DNA of 64,000 bases from the NCBI RefSeq assembly GCF_030433855.1, contig NZ_JARUXC010000014.1, positions 1 to 64,000 on the forward strand, written 5' to 3'. Origin of the DNA: Agreia sp. PsM10. Lineage in GTDB: Bacteria > Actinomycetota > Actinomycetes > Actinomycetales > Microbacteriaceae. The position numbers were made by a program, and so were the translations under genes. Below are positions 35,740 through 44,537 of this stretch, piece by piece (the first letter of the stretch is position 1; every line of letters starts with the position of its first letter). The notes under the pieces were generated by a model, which was not told the origin of the DNA, did not search any database, and saw only the letters and a program-made list of their open reading frames with translations.

Positions 35740-36369
35740 TCAGAGCTCGATCTCGCCCGTGTAGTCGCGTCCGCCCTCGTGCCGGGCACGCTCGATCGTC
35801 ATCACGTCGACGCGATGCCCCAGCTCCGACGCGAGCGCCACGATGCGATCGTGCGTCGCCGTCTCGACGAGCACGACGGGAAACGAGTCGGAGTCGATGT
35901 CGAAGACCACGAGCTCGAGCCCTGCCGGCGCGAGGATCTCATTGGCGCGCAGCATGCCGAAGGTGAGGTGCGCGTCGGGGTCGTCGACCGACTGCAGGTC
36001 GACGCCGCTCGAGAGCACGGCGCTCATGCGACTGAGTCCCCAGGCGAGTTCGGCCGCGTTCTCCTTCCAGTCGAGTTCGTGCGCGAGCTCGTTCTCGACC
36101 AGCCAGTCGATCAGGGCGAACCACGGGTCGACGTCGTCGTCTTCGAGGCCGCGGTTCTCGGCCTCTGCGACGTGCAGTCGCAGGTAGTCGGCCGGCGAGC
36201 CGTGGGCGAGCAGCACGACCTCGGCGAGCCCGGCATCCGGTGTCAGCAGGGCGGCGAGCTCACGCCAGCGCGCGGCGACGGCATCATCGGATGCCTGCGG
36301 CCGATTCTCGGAGACCGGCCGCGGCGCGGCTTCAGGATCGGACCTGCGGCGGAACGGGTTCCACGCCAT
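35740..36369 (-). CDS. conserved cytoplasmic protein (possibly DUF6630-like)
   Basis: A 209-aa acidic soluble protein. The segments ENELAHELDWKENAAELAWGL and ILAPAGLELVVFDIDSDSFPVVLV resemble proteins labelled DUF6630, but I give this only tentatively. The first 30 residues are proline-rich and basic. It converges with the monooxygenase gene with 3 bp between stops. No catalytic motif was identified. Confidence 0.6.
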   Translation of the reverse strand: MAWNPFRRRSDPEAAPRPVSENRPQASDDAVAARWRELAALLTPDAGLAEVVLLAHGSPADYLRLHVAEAENRGLEDDDVDPWFALIDWLVENELAHELDWKENAAELAWGLSRMSAVLSSGVDLQSVDDPDAHLTFGMLRANEILAPAGLELVVFDIDSDSFPVVLVETATHDRIVALASELGHRVDVMTIERARHEGGRDYTGEIEL

Positions 36370-36458
36370 GGCCGTCTCCTCCCAGTGAGAGCGGGCCGCC
36401 CTCGCGTATCACCAGCCTGACACCCTCGGCCTGCCGGCGCATCCCCCTTATCAACCGC

Positions 36459-36504
36459 GAACGGGCCGCGCCCCGCCGATTATCCGGCGGGGTGCAGCCC
36501 GTTC
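36459..36504 (-). terminator. two-tier hairpin terminator after the DUF4190 gene
   Basis: CCCCGCCG (36471-36478) pairs with CGGCGGGG (36485-36492), enclosed by GAACGGGC (36459-36466) and GCCCGTTC (36497-36504). It lies 16 bp after the stop of the minus-strand DUF4190 gene. Confidence 0.75.
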
Positions 36505-36519
36505 ACACGAGGCAGAGTG

Positions 36520-36810
36520 TCAGCTCTGCATCATCGAGACCGCGAGCGCGGCGCCGATGATCATCGACACGATGTTCGCGGCGATGCCCACGAAGCTCAG
36601 GATGATGCCGGCGAGCGACAGGCTGCGGGCCTGCGGCTCGCGCTTGCGCGACATGAAGCCGAGGATGACGCCGGCGATGGCCAGGAGAATCCAGATGATG
36701 GGCAGGAACAGGCAGAAGACGATGCTCACGATGCCGAAGACGAGCGACAGGATCGCGAGGGTCTTCTTGTTCGAGGCGGTCGGCGCTGGGGTGTACGAGG
36801 GGGTGGTCAT
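36520..36810 (-). CDS. DUF4190-domain small membrane protein
   Basis: A 96-aa protein (from ATG 36810, which has GGAGAA eight bases upstream; ATG 36825 would add five residues). A proline-rich N terminus is followed by two hydrophobic helices separated by a short basic loop (LGFMSRKREPQA), the DUF4190 pattern. Function unknown; monocistronic with its own terminator. Confidence 0.82.
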   Translation of the reverse strand: MTTPSYTPAPTASNKKTLAILSLVFGIVSIVFCLFLPIIWILLAIAGVILGFMSRKREPQARSLSLAGIILSFVGIAANIVSMIIGAALAVSMMQS

Positions 36811-36904
36811 CGGTGAGTTCTCCATCGGTGAAAGGAAGCGTGATCATCACGCGGAACGCCCACACCGTACCGCAGGTTCGCGACCTATGAGGGTCGGGCC
36901 CGCC

Positions 36905-37957
36905 CTATGTCTCGGATGCGACCCTCTGCAGAATTCGGCGGCGCCACCCCTGCGGCAGCCCGAAGAGCACGCGCCCTGATCCGCGCATCACGAGCGAGTG
37001 GATGCCGAGGCTCGCCGCGACGATCAGCGCCGTGCAGAGGAGCGGCGCCAGATGGCGGATCCACGCGACATCGAGCGACCACTCCACCGGAGGCAGGAGG
37101 TAGAGCACCCAGATCAGCGGCAGCTGCAGCACGAAGACGGGCAGCGTGCGCCTGCCGATCGCCGAGGCCGTCGCCGCGAACGGCTGCCAGCGCACGAGGA
37201 GGGCGATCACCACGATCGACAGCACGACGGCCGAGCTGTCTCGCAGCAGTCGAAGCGCGCTCTCGAGCACGGTGCCCTCGACGCTCTGCTGCCACAGAAG
37301 CTGGCAGGCGATGAACGCGCCGACGGCCAGGGGCACGCGCCAGCGCACTCGGCTCGTGGCGAGCGCGCGCAGTGCGGGCGCGAGGTAGACGCCGACCGCG
37401 AAGAACACCGCGTAGTAGACGACGTGCAGCCAGAGCGCCTCATCTCTCGTCAGGGGAACGGCCCCCGTCGCGACCGAGGCGATCGCGAGCACGGCCAGCA
37501 TCACGGCCGGCCGCACCCTTTTCAGGCTGGCGAGCAGCACGACAGAGGCCGCGAGCGCGAAGATGAACCACAGCATCGAGTCGGGCACGAACACCTGCTC
37601 GAGGTAGTGCAGGGGCGTCATCACCCGAAAGGGAATCCCCGGCGAGATGAACACGATCGACAGCACCGCATACACCGTCAGCCACACCAGATAGAGCCAG
37701 TACAGCGACACCGCCCGCAGAACCGTGCGCCGGTCGCTCCACCCCGCGCGCACCCGCTTCGAGGCGACGAGGCCCGACACCACGAACAGCAGGGGAAGAC
37801 GGAACGCCCCGAAGAACTCGGTGAGCTGCGTCCAGATCTCGACGCCGTTCGTCGGCGGCGCCAGGGGCGCGTACACGAAGATCCGCACGTGCAGGAGGAC
37901 GACCAGCAGCACGCAGATGCCGCGCGCGGCATCCACCCAGGCGAGCCGGGCGCCCAC
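36905..37957 (-). CDS. membrane acyltransferase, family 3
   Basis: A 350-aa integral membrane protein with about ten helices. The N terminus (RLAWVDAARGICVLLVVLLHV) is the acyltransferase-3 signature: an R/D/R-type motif in the first helix and a conserved His in the following segment. Such enzymes acylate exopolysaccharides, lipids or glycans at the membrane. It is the last gene of the GH92-GT4-acyltransferase operon, 3 bp after the GT4 stop, so the acceptor may be the glycan handled by those enzymes. Confidence 0.85.
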   Translation of the reverse strand: MGARLAWVDAARGICVLLVVLLHVRIFVYAPLAPPTNGVEIWTQLTEFFGAFRLPLLFVVSGLVASKRVRAGWSDRRTVLRAVSLYWLYLVWLTVYAVLSIVFISPGIPFRVMTPLHYLEQVFVPDSMLWFIFALAASVVLLASLKRVRPAVMLAVLAIASVATGAVPLTRDEALWLHVVYYAVFFAVGVYLAPALRALATSRVRWRVPLAVGAFIACQLLWQQSVEGTVLESALRLLRDSSAVVLSIVVIALLVRWQPFAATASAIGRRTLPVFVLQLPLIWVLYLLPPVEWSLDVAWIRHLAPLLCTALIVAASLGIHSLVMRGSGRVLFGLPQGWRRRILQRVASET

Positions 37958-37960
37958 CCG

Positions 37961-39247
37961 CTAGCTCACCGGAACGGCCCGACGCACGACCGGCTCGAAC
38001 ATGCGGTCGAAGACCACCCGGCGGTCGAACTGCAGGGCGTACTCGCGGGCGCGGGCAGCCCACTCCTCGCGTTCGTCGGCCGTGGTCTCGACGAGAGCCC
38101 GCACGAGGGCCCGGGCGATCGCATCCGGGTCTTCGACGGGAACCACGATCGCGTGGTCGCCGATCGCCTCGCCGATACCGCCGGTGAGGGTCGTGATGAT
38201 CGGGCCGCCGCCGGCGAGCATCTTCTCGGCGAGCGCGATGCCGAACGTCTCGACGAATTCCGGCCGCGGCTTGCTGGGCAGAACGAACGCCGCGCATCCC
38301 TTCATCAGGTACGGCTTCTCGGCGTCTCCCACGTCATCGAGAAAGCGGATGCGCGACGAGACCCCGGATGCCGCGGCGGCCGCGCGGAATGCGTCGGCCT
38401 GCGGGCCCCGGCCGGCGATCACCAGGGTCTTGTCGCGGTGCACGCCGCTGCGCTCGAAGCCCTCGATGAGCTCTTCGACGCCCTTGGCGTGGGTGAGTCT
38501 CGAGAGGAACAGCACGTAGCCGTCGCGCTCGAGTCCGCGGGCGGCGAGCACCTCGTTCAGCAGTCCGTCGTCGAGATCGACGTAGGCGTCGGCGTCGATG
38601 GCGGGGTACGAGACGCGGATCTTGGCGCGGCACTGCTCGGCGAAGCGGGTTCCGTGCTGCTCGTCGACGCGCTCGGCCTCGCTGATGATGAGCTGGCGGG
38701 TGTAGTCCGAGACGGCGACGCAGTAGTCCTGGCTCAGGTAGCTGGTGAGGATGTGGGCCGCGGCGCCGAGCCTGCCCTCCTCGACGGCGGTGCGCACCAC
38801 GTTGGTCACGTCGGAGCCCACGGCCTCGGCGATGGTGGTGACGTTCACCGGCAGGCCGGTTCCGAGCGCCGCGCGAACGGCATCGGCGGCGGCGATGGTG
38901 TGCGGGCTCAGGTACAGCGAGAGGCACACGGTGGGAACGCCGTCGGTGAAGAGCTCGACGAGGCGGCCGGTGATGCCGGCGAGGTGGCGACCGTCGGGCA
39001 CCTTGTAGTCGCCGACAGGGGCCGGGCGCTCGACGATGATGCCGTCGCTGTAGGGCAGAACCGAGTCGAGCGGCTTGAGCGGGAGCCCGGCGCGCTCGAG
39101 CACGTCGATGGGCCAGGTGATGATGCGCACCTCGTCGAAGCCGCGCTCGAGGGCGGTCTCGGCCAGGTTGCGGGCCTCCACGGAGTGGCCGCAGATGACC
39201 GGATCGGCTCGCACGATGATCACGAGACGGTTGTCGATGGTGGTCAT
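37961..39247 (-). CDS. family 4 glycosyltransferase
   Basis: A 428-aa GT-B glycosyltransferase. The donor-binding C-terminal half contains LFLSRLTHAKGVEELIEGF (around 245-265) and the E-x7-E motif in PEFVETFGIALAEKMLAGG. The ATG at 39247 overlaps the stop of the GH92 gene by 4 bp (ATGA); in-frame sequence upstream lies within that gene and is not part of the protein. The N-terminal half, with long variable loops and LSLYLSPHTIAAADAVRA, is unlike the mannosyltransferase PimB-type enzymes, so the sugar is not assigned. Confidence 0.88.
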   Translation of the reverse strand: MTTIDNRLVIIVRADPVICGHSVEARNLAETALERGFDEVRIITWPIDVLERAGLPLKPLDSVLPYSDGIIVERPAPVGDYKVPDGRHLAGITGRLVELFTDGVPTVCLSLYLSPHTIAAADAVRAALGTGLPVNVTTIAEAVGSDVTNVVRTAVEEGRLGAAAHILTSYLSQDYCVAVSDYTRQLIISEAERVDEQHGTRFAEQCRAKIRVSYPAIDADAYVDLDDGLLNEVLAARGLERDGYVLFLSRLTHAKGVEELIEGFERSGVHRDKTLVIAGRGPQADAFRAAAAASGVSSRIRFLDDVGDAEKPYLMKGCAAFVLPSKPRPEFVETFGIALAEKMLAGGGPIITTLTGGIGEAIGDHAIVVPVEDPDAIARALVRALVETTADEREEWAARAREYALQFDRRVVFDRMFEPVVRRAVPVS

Positions 39248-41481
39248 GGCTGTACTCCCTGGATTGGTGGAACGGCGGGTTCGCGTACCGGGCCTGGACG
39301 CGATGGAGGAAGGTTCGTCGTGGCCCAGTCGCTGGGCTCGGGGCCGAGGTCTACGAGAAGCTCGCCCCCGCGGTGCAGCTCGGATCCGCTGATCCAGCTG
39401 CGGTCGAGCGGTGCGCCATTCAGCTGCATCGACTGCACGTACTGCACAGGGCCGCCGTGCACGGGTTCCACGAAGTTGCGGGTGCGGATGCGGAAGCTCT
39501 CGTCGCCCACCGCGATGGTCGCGCTCGCGAAGAGCGGCGCGTTCACGAGGATGACGTTCTGGCCGGCGACGGGAAAGAGGCCGAGCGAGGCCCACACGTT
39601 CCACGAGCTGAGCCCGCCCGAGTCGTCGTTGCCTGGCAGGCCGCCGCGGCCGGTTCCGAACTGCTGCAGCAGCACGTTGTGCACGATCTCGGCGGTGCGG
39701 TCCGGGCGCCCGGCGTAGTGGTACGCCCAGGGAGCCTCCATGTCGGGCTCGTTATTGAGGCCCTCGAAGCGTCCGAGCTCGTAGCCGGCGAGCATCTCGA
39801 CGACGCCGGGCCTGTTGCCCGGCTGCGTCACGGCGGCAGCGCCGTAGCCGAAGAACTCGTCGAGCTGTCTGACGAATGCGTCGGCGCCGCCGCTGAGCTC
39901 GATGCGCGACGCCATGTCGTGCAGCAAGCGGAACGAATAGTTGTAGCGGGTGCCCTCGTAGTAGGTGGAGTCCTTCAGCAGCCCGCTCGACGGGTCGAAT
40001 GCGTTGACCCAGCGTTCGGCGAGCGCCTCGAACTGCTCCGCGAGCGCCGTGTCTCCCACGCGGCGCGCGACCTTGGCCGTGGCCCAGTACCCGAAGGCCA
40101 GGTCGAGGGTGTGGCTGATCGGATGCGCCTCGCCGTGCAGCAGGAATTCCTCGCCGTAGGTGCGGCGCAGGTCGTCGGACATGTGCACGAGCGCCCACTC
40201 CCAGTCGATGCCGGGCAGGCCGAGCTGGCAGAGGTCGGCGAGGAAGGTGTGCGCGAGCGCGCTGCCCTGCCGCGAGAAGCGGTCGCTCCCCCGCGCCATC
40301 CGGTACCCGATCGGAAAGTTGCCCTCCTCCTCGCAGATGGTGAGCAGCGCGTTGGCCAGCTCGACGGCGCGCTCGGGCATCAGTGCCGTGAGCAGTGGAA
40401 GCTGCGTGCGGTAGATGTCCCACATGGTGCTGATGTCGAAGGCGAAGGGCCCGTCGCTCGGCCAGAAGGGGCTCTCCGACGGGGCAAGGCAGGGCTTGAT
40501 CAGCGAGTGGTACAGCGCGGTCGAGAACACCGTCTGCCGCTCGCTCGAGCTCGTCTTGACGGCGATCGACTTGAGCTGCTTGCGCCACGTGCGCTTCGTC
40601 TTCTCGCGCCGCGGATCGAAGCGCGCCGGGCCGTCACCGCAGTCGTCTCGCAGATTGCGCCGGGCCTGCTCGACGCCCCGCAGAGAGAATCCGATGCGCA
40701 GCTCGATGGTCTCGCCCGCCCTCGACGGCCCCGCCCACATGAGCCCGAACGGCCTCAGGGTCGTGGGCCTGATGTGGTCGAAATCGAGCCGCTTGCCGCC
40801 CGGCATCAGACGGCGGTCGTAGAACAGCATCTGCCGCCACTGCGGGGTGTCGCACTCGATGTACACGGCGATCGGCGTGCCCTCGACCACGATCTCGCCC
40901 TGCGCGACGCCCGGCTCGAGGGTCTCGAGGTGGGCGCGCAGCGGGATCGTCGCGCCGTAGGGAATCGACAGGCCGCCGAGCGAGAAGTCGATCACGACGC
41001 GCGCCCTCGGGTCTTCCGGGAACGTGTACCGGTGCACGGCGCTCTTCGGTCCGACGGTCAGCTCTGCTCGCACGCCGGAGTCGAGCGTGGCGCTGTAGAA
41101 GCCGGGCTCTGCGGTCTCGTCCGTGAGATTCCAGAGCCTGCCCAACGCATCCAGTGGCTCGACCATGGGCGTGACGCGGAAGTAGTTGTAGTACTTGCGA
41201 ATCGCGCCGGTGCCCGACTGCTGAAAGTGCGTGAATCCGGATGCCGTGGGCCGGTCGTGCAGGGTCGAGGGCACGCCCTCGAGACTCAGGTCGTAGCGCC
41301 CGTAGCCGGTCGGATAGGCGCCGGAATAGGCGCAGGCCGACACCATGCCGAGCGGGTAGGTGGCGCCCGGATGCGTGTTGCCGATCTGGGGCTTCGGCCA
41401 CCACCACGTGGCGGCGAGCCCGGTCTGCGGGGTCAGGGCGGTGGGCTCGGACCCGATGAAGGGGTCGACGTGTCCGATCAT
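39244..41481 (-). CDS. GH92 family alpha-mannosidase-like glycoside hydrolase
   Basis: A 745-aa protein of glycoside hydrolase family 92: MIGHVDPFIGS at the start, GNTHPGATYPLGMV, and the conserved C-terminal motifs GLNNEPDMEAPWAYHY and GLPGNDDSGGLSSWNVW (around 570-620), which contain catalytic and calcium-binding residues in this family. GH92 enzymes are exo-acting, calcium-dependent alpha-mannosidases. No signal peptide is present (the N terminus is hydrophilic), so the enzyme is probably cytoplasmic, unusual for a family that is often secreted. It heads an operon with GT4 and acyltransferase genes, suggesting turnover or remodelling of a mannose-containing glycan. Confidence 0.9.
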   Translation of the reverse strand: MIGHVDPFIGSEPTALTPQTGLAATWWWPKPQIGNTHPGATYPLGMVSACAYSGAYPTGYGRYDLSLEGVPSTLHDRPTASGFTHFQQSGTGAIRKYYNYFRVTPMVEPLDALGRLWNLTDETAEPGFYSATLDSGVRAELTVGPKSAVHRYTFPEDPRARVVIDFSLGGLSIPYGATIPLRAHLETLEPGVAQGEIVVEGTPIAVYIECDTPQWRQMLFYDRRLMPGGKRLDFDHIRPTTLRPFGLMWAGPSRAGETIELRIGFSLRGVEQARRNLRDDCGDGPARFDPRREKTKRTWRKQLKSIAVKTSSSERQTVFSTALYHSLIKPCLAPSESPFWPSDGPFAFDISTMWDIYRTQLPLLTALMPERAVELANALLTICEEEGNFPIGYRMARGSDRFSRQGSALAHTFLADLCQLGLPGIDWEWALVHMSDDLRRTYGEEFLLHGEAHPISHTLDLAFGYWATAKVARRVGDTALAEQFEALAERWVNAFDPSSGLLKDSTYYEGTRYNYSFRLLHDMASRIELSGGADAFVRQLDEFFGYGAAAVTQPGNRPGVVEMLAGYELGRFEGLNNEPDMEAPWAYHYAGRPDRTAEIVHNVLLQQFGTGRGGLPGNDDSGGLSSWNVWASLGLFPVAGQNVILVNAPLFASATIAVGDESFRIRTRNFVEPVHGGPVQYVQSMQLNGAPLDRSWISGSELHRGGELLVDLGPEPSDWATTNLPPSRPGPVREPAVPPIQGVQP

Positions 41482-41726
41482 GCGAGCGCCGGCCGTCGAT
41501 TCATGATGTGACGCTAAGAGCCGACGGCATCCGAAGGGTGAACCAGCCGGAGCGGGCAGATGAACGCAGGGCCAACGGTCGTGTATCCGGCTCGTATTGT
41601 GTGATATGTCTGGAGCGTTTCACAAGCATTAAATGCCGATTACGAGATCGACGCACCCCATTAGGGGGCCACCGAAGTGGCTATGGTCGTGTGCGGACGG
41701 GGGACTCCACAAACGAAAGCCACAGT
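41482..41726. other. intergenic region upstream of the pterin operon
   Basis: The stretch marks a drop in GC relative to the left flank. It contains a GCCAC-CGAA-GTGGC hairpin near 41669-41682 and several AT-rich segments (TTCACAAGCATTAAATG near 41618) but no promoter or riboswitch I can name. The promoter of the five-gene operon must be here. Confidence 0.4.
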
Positions 41727-42161
41727 ATGAATTCTCTGATCACATGCACCCGCCGACTGCATTTCAGTGCCGGGCATCGAGTGATGAATCATGAATCGAA
41801 ATGTTCGACGGCTCACGGCCATAACTACTATGTGCGCATCACCGCGACAGCTAGCTCCCTAGACGAGATCGGTCGTGTGATCGACTTCGGCGTTCTCAAA
41901 GAGAAAGTTGGAGGTTGGATCGATACAAACTGGGATCACACGTTTCTCGTGAACAGGCACGACACCGACGTTCTCGCAGCCCTGTTGTCGATGCCTCGCG
42001 CGAAAGACCCTTTCGTCTGTGATTTCAATCCGACCGCCGAAGAGATGGCGCATTTTCTTCTCGATGAGGTCTGCCCAGATGCGCTGCAGGGCACGGGCGT
42101 CACAGTGACGAAAGTGAGCGTAGAAGAGACCAGCAACTGCATCGCGGAGGCTTCACGCTGA
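41727..42161 (+). CDS. queD: 6-carboxytetrahydropterin / 6-pyruvoyltetrahydropterin synthase-like
   Basis: A 144-aa tunnelling-fold enzyme. All hallmark residues are present: first zinc His in LHFSAGH (residues 11-17), catalytic C-x-x-x-H-G-H (CSTAHGH near 29-35), a catalytic NWDHTF segment (~72-77) and the C-terminal substrate Glu in SVEET. It converts 7,8-dihydroneopterin triphosphate to a 6-substituted tetrahydropterin; the C-x3-HGH form fits QueD. ATG 41727 starts a protein of normal length. It heads a five-gene overlapping operon with FolE immediately downstream (TGATG overlap). No QueE or QueC follows, so classical queuosine synthesis is not encoded here. Confidence 0.88.
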   Translation: MNSLITCTRRLHFSAGHRVMNHESKCSTAHGHNYYVRITATASSLDEIGRVIDFGVLKEKVGGWIDTNWDHTFLVNRHDTDVLAALLSMPRAKDPFVCDFNPTAEEMAHFLLDEVCPDALQGTGVTVTKVSVEETSNCIAEASR

Positions 42162-42859
42162 TGACCGATCTACGCAAGTCAGCAGTCGACACGCTGGATG
42201 AATCGATTGAAACCATGCTGAGCCCATCCCCCACATCGCTGCGCATTCCGTACCCCTGGAACGAGAATGGCCTCACCGATGCCGAGAAAGTTCACCGGAT
42301 CGAATCGAACTTCAGGGAGATCCTCGCCACTCTCGGACTCGATCTGAATGACGATTCGATCCGAAACACGCCGAATCGCTATGCCAAGATGCTGGTCCAT
42401 GAAGTCTTCGAGGGCCTGAGCGAGGCGGCGTATCCGAAGATCACTACACAATCGAACACGTTCGGCTATCGCTCTCCCCTCATCGAGACCGGTATTTCGA
42501 TCGAAAGTATTTGCGAGCATCATTTCGTTCCGATTCTCGGGTACTGCCACATTGCCTATGTTCCGGAAGATCGAGTTATCGGCCTTTCGAAACTCAATCG
42601 AGTAGCGAAGTACTTCGCCCGCCGCCCTCAGGTACAGGAACGCTTGACGCGCCAGATCGCTCAGGAACTGGCAGAGATTCTCGGAACCGAGAGCGTCGCC
42701 GTCGCCGTCGATGCCGTACATCTCTGCGTTCGAATGCGTGGAATTCGAGACCACAACGCGCTGACGAGGACCATCGACCTCGGCGGACAGTTCCTCAGCG
42801 GCCCGATCCGAGATGAATTCTTCGGAGCAATACCCGATACAAGCAGCCAGCTCTCGTGA
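42161..42859 (+). CDS. folE: GTP cyclohydrolase I
   Basis: A 232-aa FolE-family enzyme that converts GTP to 7,8-dihydroneopterin triphosphate. The zinc-binding ICEHHF near residue 112 and the second Cys in VHLCVRMRG near 190 are present, as are the GLSKLNRVAKYFARRPQVQERL substrate segment and the N-terminal DDSIRNTPNRYAKML helix. About 45 extra residues at the N terminus are not conserved. Coupled to the QueD-like gene (start overlaps its stop) and to the next gene (4-bp overlap). Being outside the usual fol operon and low in GC, it is probably a second, dedicated FolE; a housekeeping copy may be elsewhere. Confidence 0.93.
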   Translation: MTDLRKSAVDTLDESIETMLSPSPTSLRIPYPWNENGLTDAEKVHRIESNFREILATLGLDLNDDSIRNTPNRYAKMLVHEVFEGLSEAAYPKITTQSNTFGYRSPLIETGISIESICEHHFVPILGYCHIAYVPEDRVIGLSKLNRVAKYFARRPQVQERLTRQIAQELAEILGTESVAVAVDAVHLCVRMRGIRDHNALTRTIDLGGQFLSGPIRDEFFGAIPDTSSQLS

Positions 42860-44235
42860 GCCGCTTCCTGACCGATCGAATCGCGTGGGATATCGACGTC
42901 GCAGATTTTCGCGACGGTGGAAACTTCGACCACATGGTTCGTCGCCTTCAAACGGAAAATTTCGATCTTCTCGTGGAGCGCGAGTGCAGAGAGGTTGCAC
43001 CCTTCCTTCACGCTTGGGAAGCGGAGATCAGATCGGCTGAGCATTGGCCTGGACTCGGCGGCGGGCGCAACCTCGAGACGCTCTTTCAGGAGGCACCCGT
43101 CGCGAGCGGAGTGCTCTACATCTCGAGAAACCATACGATCTCGGAGTCATTTTTCCAGGACGTAACGAGCGAGAAGACCCACCTCACCGACCGTGTGGTG
43201 CATCCGAGTATTAGAGACGCACTAGCTGTTTCGCACGACCTCACGTTCTCCTTCCCGAGGACATACACGTTCGATGGTTATGTCAATAGTTGGGGCTTCA
43301 TCAGGATTGATCGTGAGTTGAACGACGCGCGAGGCGCCGGAGTATTGCTTAGCGTGACTACGCTCGATCCCGAGGTAATGCGACTTCTGCAAACCAGTGG
43401 GTTTGAGCACGTGGTCGAGCTATATGATCACGCCTGGGATCACGCCATCCACGACTATCTGCATCACATCGCGCTTTACACCAATCCGTCGTTCGGAATC
43501 GGAAAGCTAAGTCCGATGTCTTTGGCTGCCGCAGCCGCAGACGTCGAATCCTGGGGCGCAGACATGATGAGCACCTTCAACTATGAATACTGGGCGCATC
43601 GCACTCATCGTTCATTGACTGCAGGTCTGTTGACCTCCGATGATCACGAAGCGATATTGACTCATGCCATCCGTTACTTCGAGGCAGTCGCATCCTTCGT
43701 GGAAACGATAGGGAAGGGCCACAACAACGACCCCCTCTCCACCCGCCTCTGGAGTTACCTCTCGTCGATCTACCTGTGGCCGCTCCATATTGTCGTTCAT
43801 CCGATGGACAGCCTGTTCGAGAAGATAGGCGACATTGTGAACGGCTTGCAGCACCCAGATACGGAACGCCTCAGGGAAACCCTCGGCGCCCCGCTAAGGC
43901 ATCTGCAAGCGGAATCAGAAGAATCGAGAGACCCCAGAATCATGGGCCTGCGGGGTGTCGTCCGAGACATACTCGGCACTGACGACCTCAACGATGCGAC
44001 GCACCTGATGAAGCTTTCGTGGTTCGACCTACTTCGTATCCGCGTCGAGTTCGAGGCCCAGCGAGGTCTCTATGAAGGCTGGTACCACGACGAACCGATC
44101 ATGTTCGCGGGCCGTCCCGTCTCTGCAACCAAGACGGCGAAGAACATCATCGAACACGTCGATTCCGCTGTTCGTTCTGTAAAAGCACGGTCACACTCCC
44201 TTGGCCCATACAAATTGAAAGGAATCGTTCCGTGA
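42856..44235 (+). CDS. unrecognised 459-aa protein of the pterin operon
   Basis: I do not recognise this protein. It is 459 aa, soluble, with no membrane segment or signal peptide. Notable is a histidine/aspartate-rich stretch around residues 190-205 (ELYDHAWDHAIHDYLHH) that could bind metal, plus further H/E/D residues near 245-260 (FNYEYWAHRTHRSL). The C-terminal third is helical. The GTG start at 42856 overlaps the folE stop by 4 bp and its own stop overlaps the next gene by 4 bp, so it is translated with them. One sample line within it (42901-42960) is 50% G+C against ~70% in the neighbouring core genes. Given its partners, an enzyme that makes or uses a tetrahydropterin is the simplest guess, but that is inference. 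Confidence 0.75.
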   Translation: MSRFLTDRIAWDIDVADFRDGGNFDHMVRRLQTENFDLLVERECREVAPFLHAWEAEIRSAEHWPGLGGGRNLETLFQEAPVASGVLYISRNHTISESFFQDVTSEKTHLTDRVVHPSIRDALAVSHDLTFSFPRTYTFDGYVNSWGFIRIDRELNDARGAGVLLSVTTLDPEVMRLLQTSGFEHVVELYDHAWDHAIHDYLHHIALYTNPSFGIGKLSPMSLAAAAADVESWGADMMSTFNYEYWAHRTHRSLTAGLLTSDDHEAILTHAIRYFEAVASFVETIGKGHNNDPLSTRLWSYLSSIYLWPLHIVVHPMDSLFEKIGDIVNGLQHPDTERLRETLGAPLRHLQAESEESRDPRIMGLRGVVRDILGTDDLNDATHLMKLSWFDLLRIRVEFEAQRGLYEGWYHDEPIMFAGRPVSATKTAKNIIEHVDSAVRSVKARSHSLGPYKLKGIVP

Positions 44236-44537
44236 ACATTCCAGAAATCGCAAATATTGTCGGCATTGTCGGCGTCTCGATTGTCGTAGTGACTTACTTT
44301 CTTCTCCAGATATCTGTTCTCAAAGTCAGCGACCTCAGCTATTCCTCCCTCAACGCCACAGCCTCGGTGCTCGTACTCTTCTCGCTGGCTTTTCATTGGA
44401 ACCTATCGTCAGCCATCATCGAGATCTTCTGGCTGGCGATCAGCATCTACGGGTGCATCGCCTGGCTGCGGCAGAGGATCAAGGCGTCACATACAGATGT
44501 GGCAGATCCGGAAGGAGTCACCGATGCAGCACGATGA
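44232..44537 (+). CDS. small membrane protein (CBU_0592-like)
   Basis: A 101-aa protein with three hydrophobic helices (about 8-27, 38-55, 60-78) ending in SIYGCIAWLRQRIK, a pattern like the small membrane family named after CBU_0592 (Y-F-L-L-Q in helix 1, YSSLN, FWLAISIYG). Function unknown. GTG 44232 overlaps the preceding stop (GTGA); its 3' end overlaps the next gene by 14 bp. It may anchor or supply the operon product at the membrane. Confidence 0.7.
   Translation: MNIPEIANIVGIVGVSIVVVTYFLLQISVLKVSDLSYSSLNATASVLVLFSLAFHWNLSSAIIEIFWLAISIYGCIAWLRQRIKASHTDVADPEGVTDAAR

Noticed and set aside
41727-42859. DNA deazaguanine (dpd) or queuosine cluster
   Set aside because: QueD-like and FolE are present, but there is no QueE, QueC, TGT/DpdA or other partner in the window.
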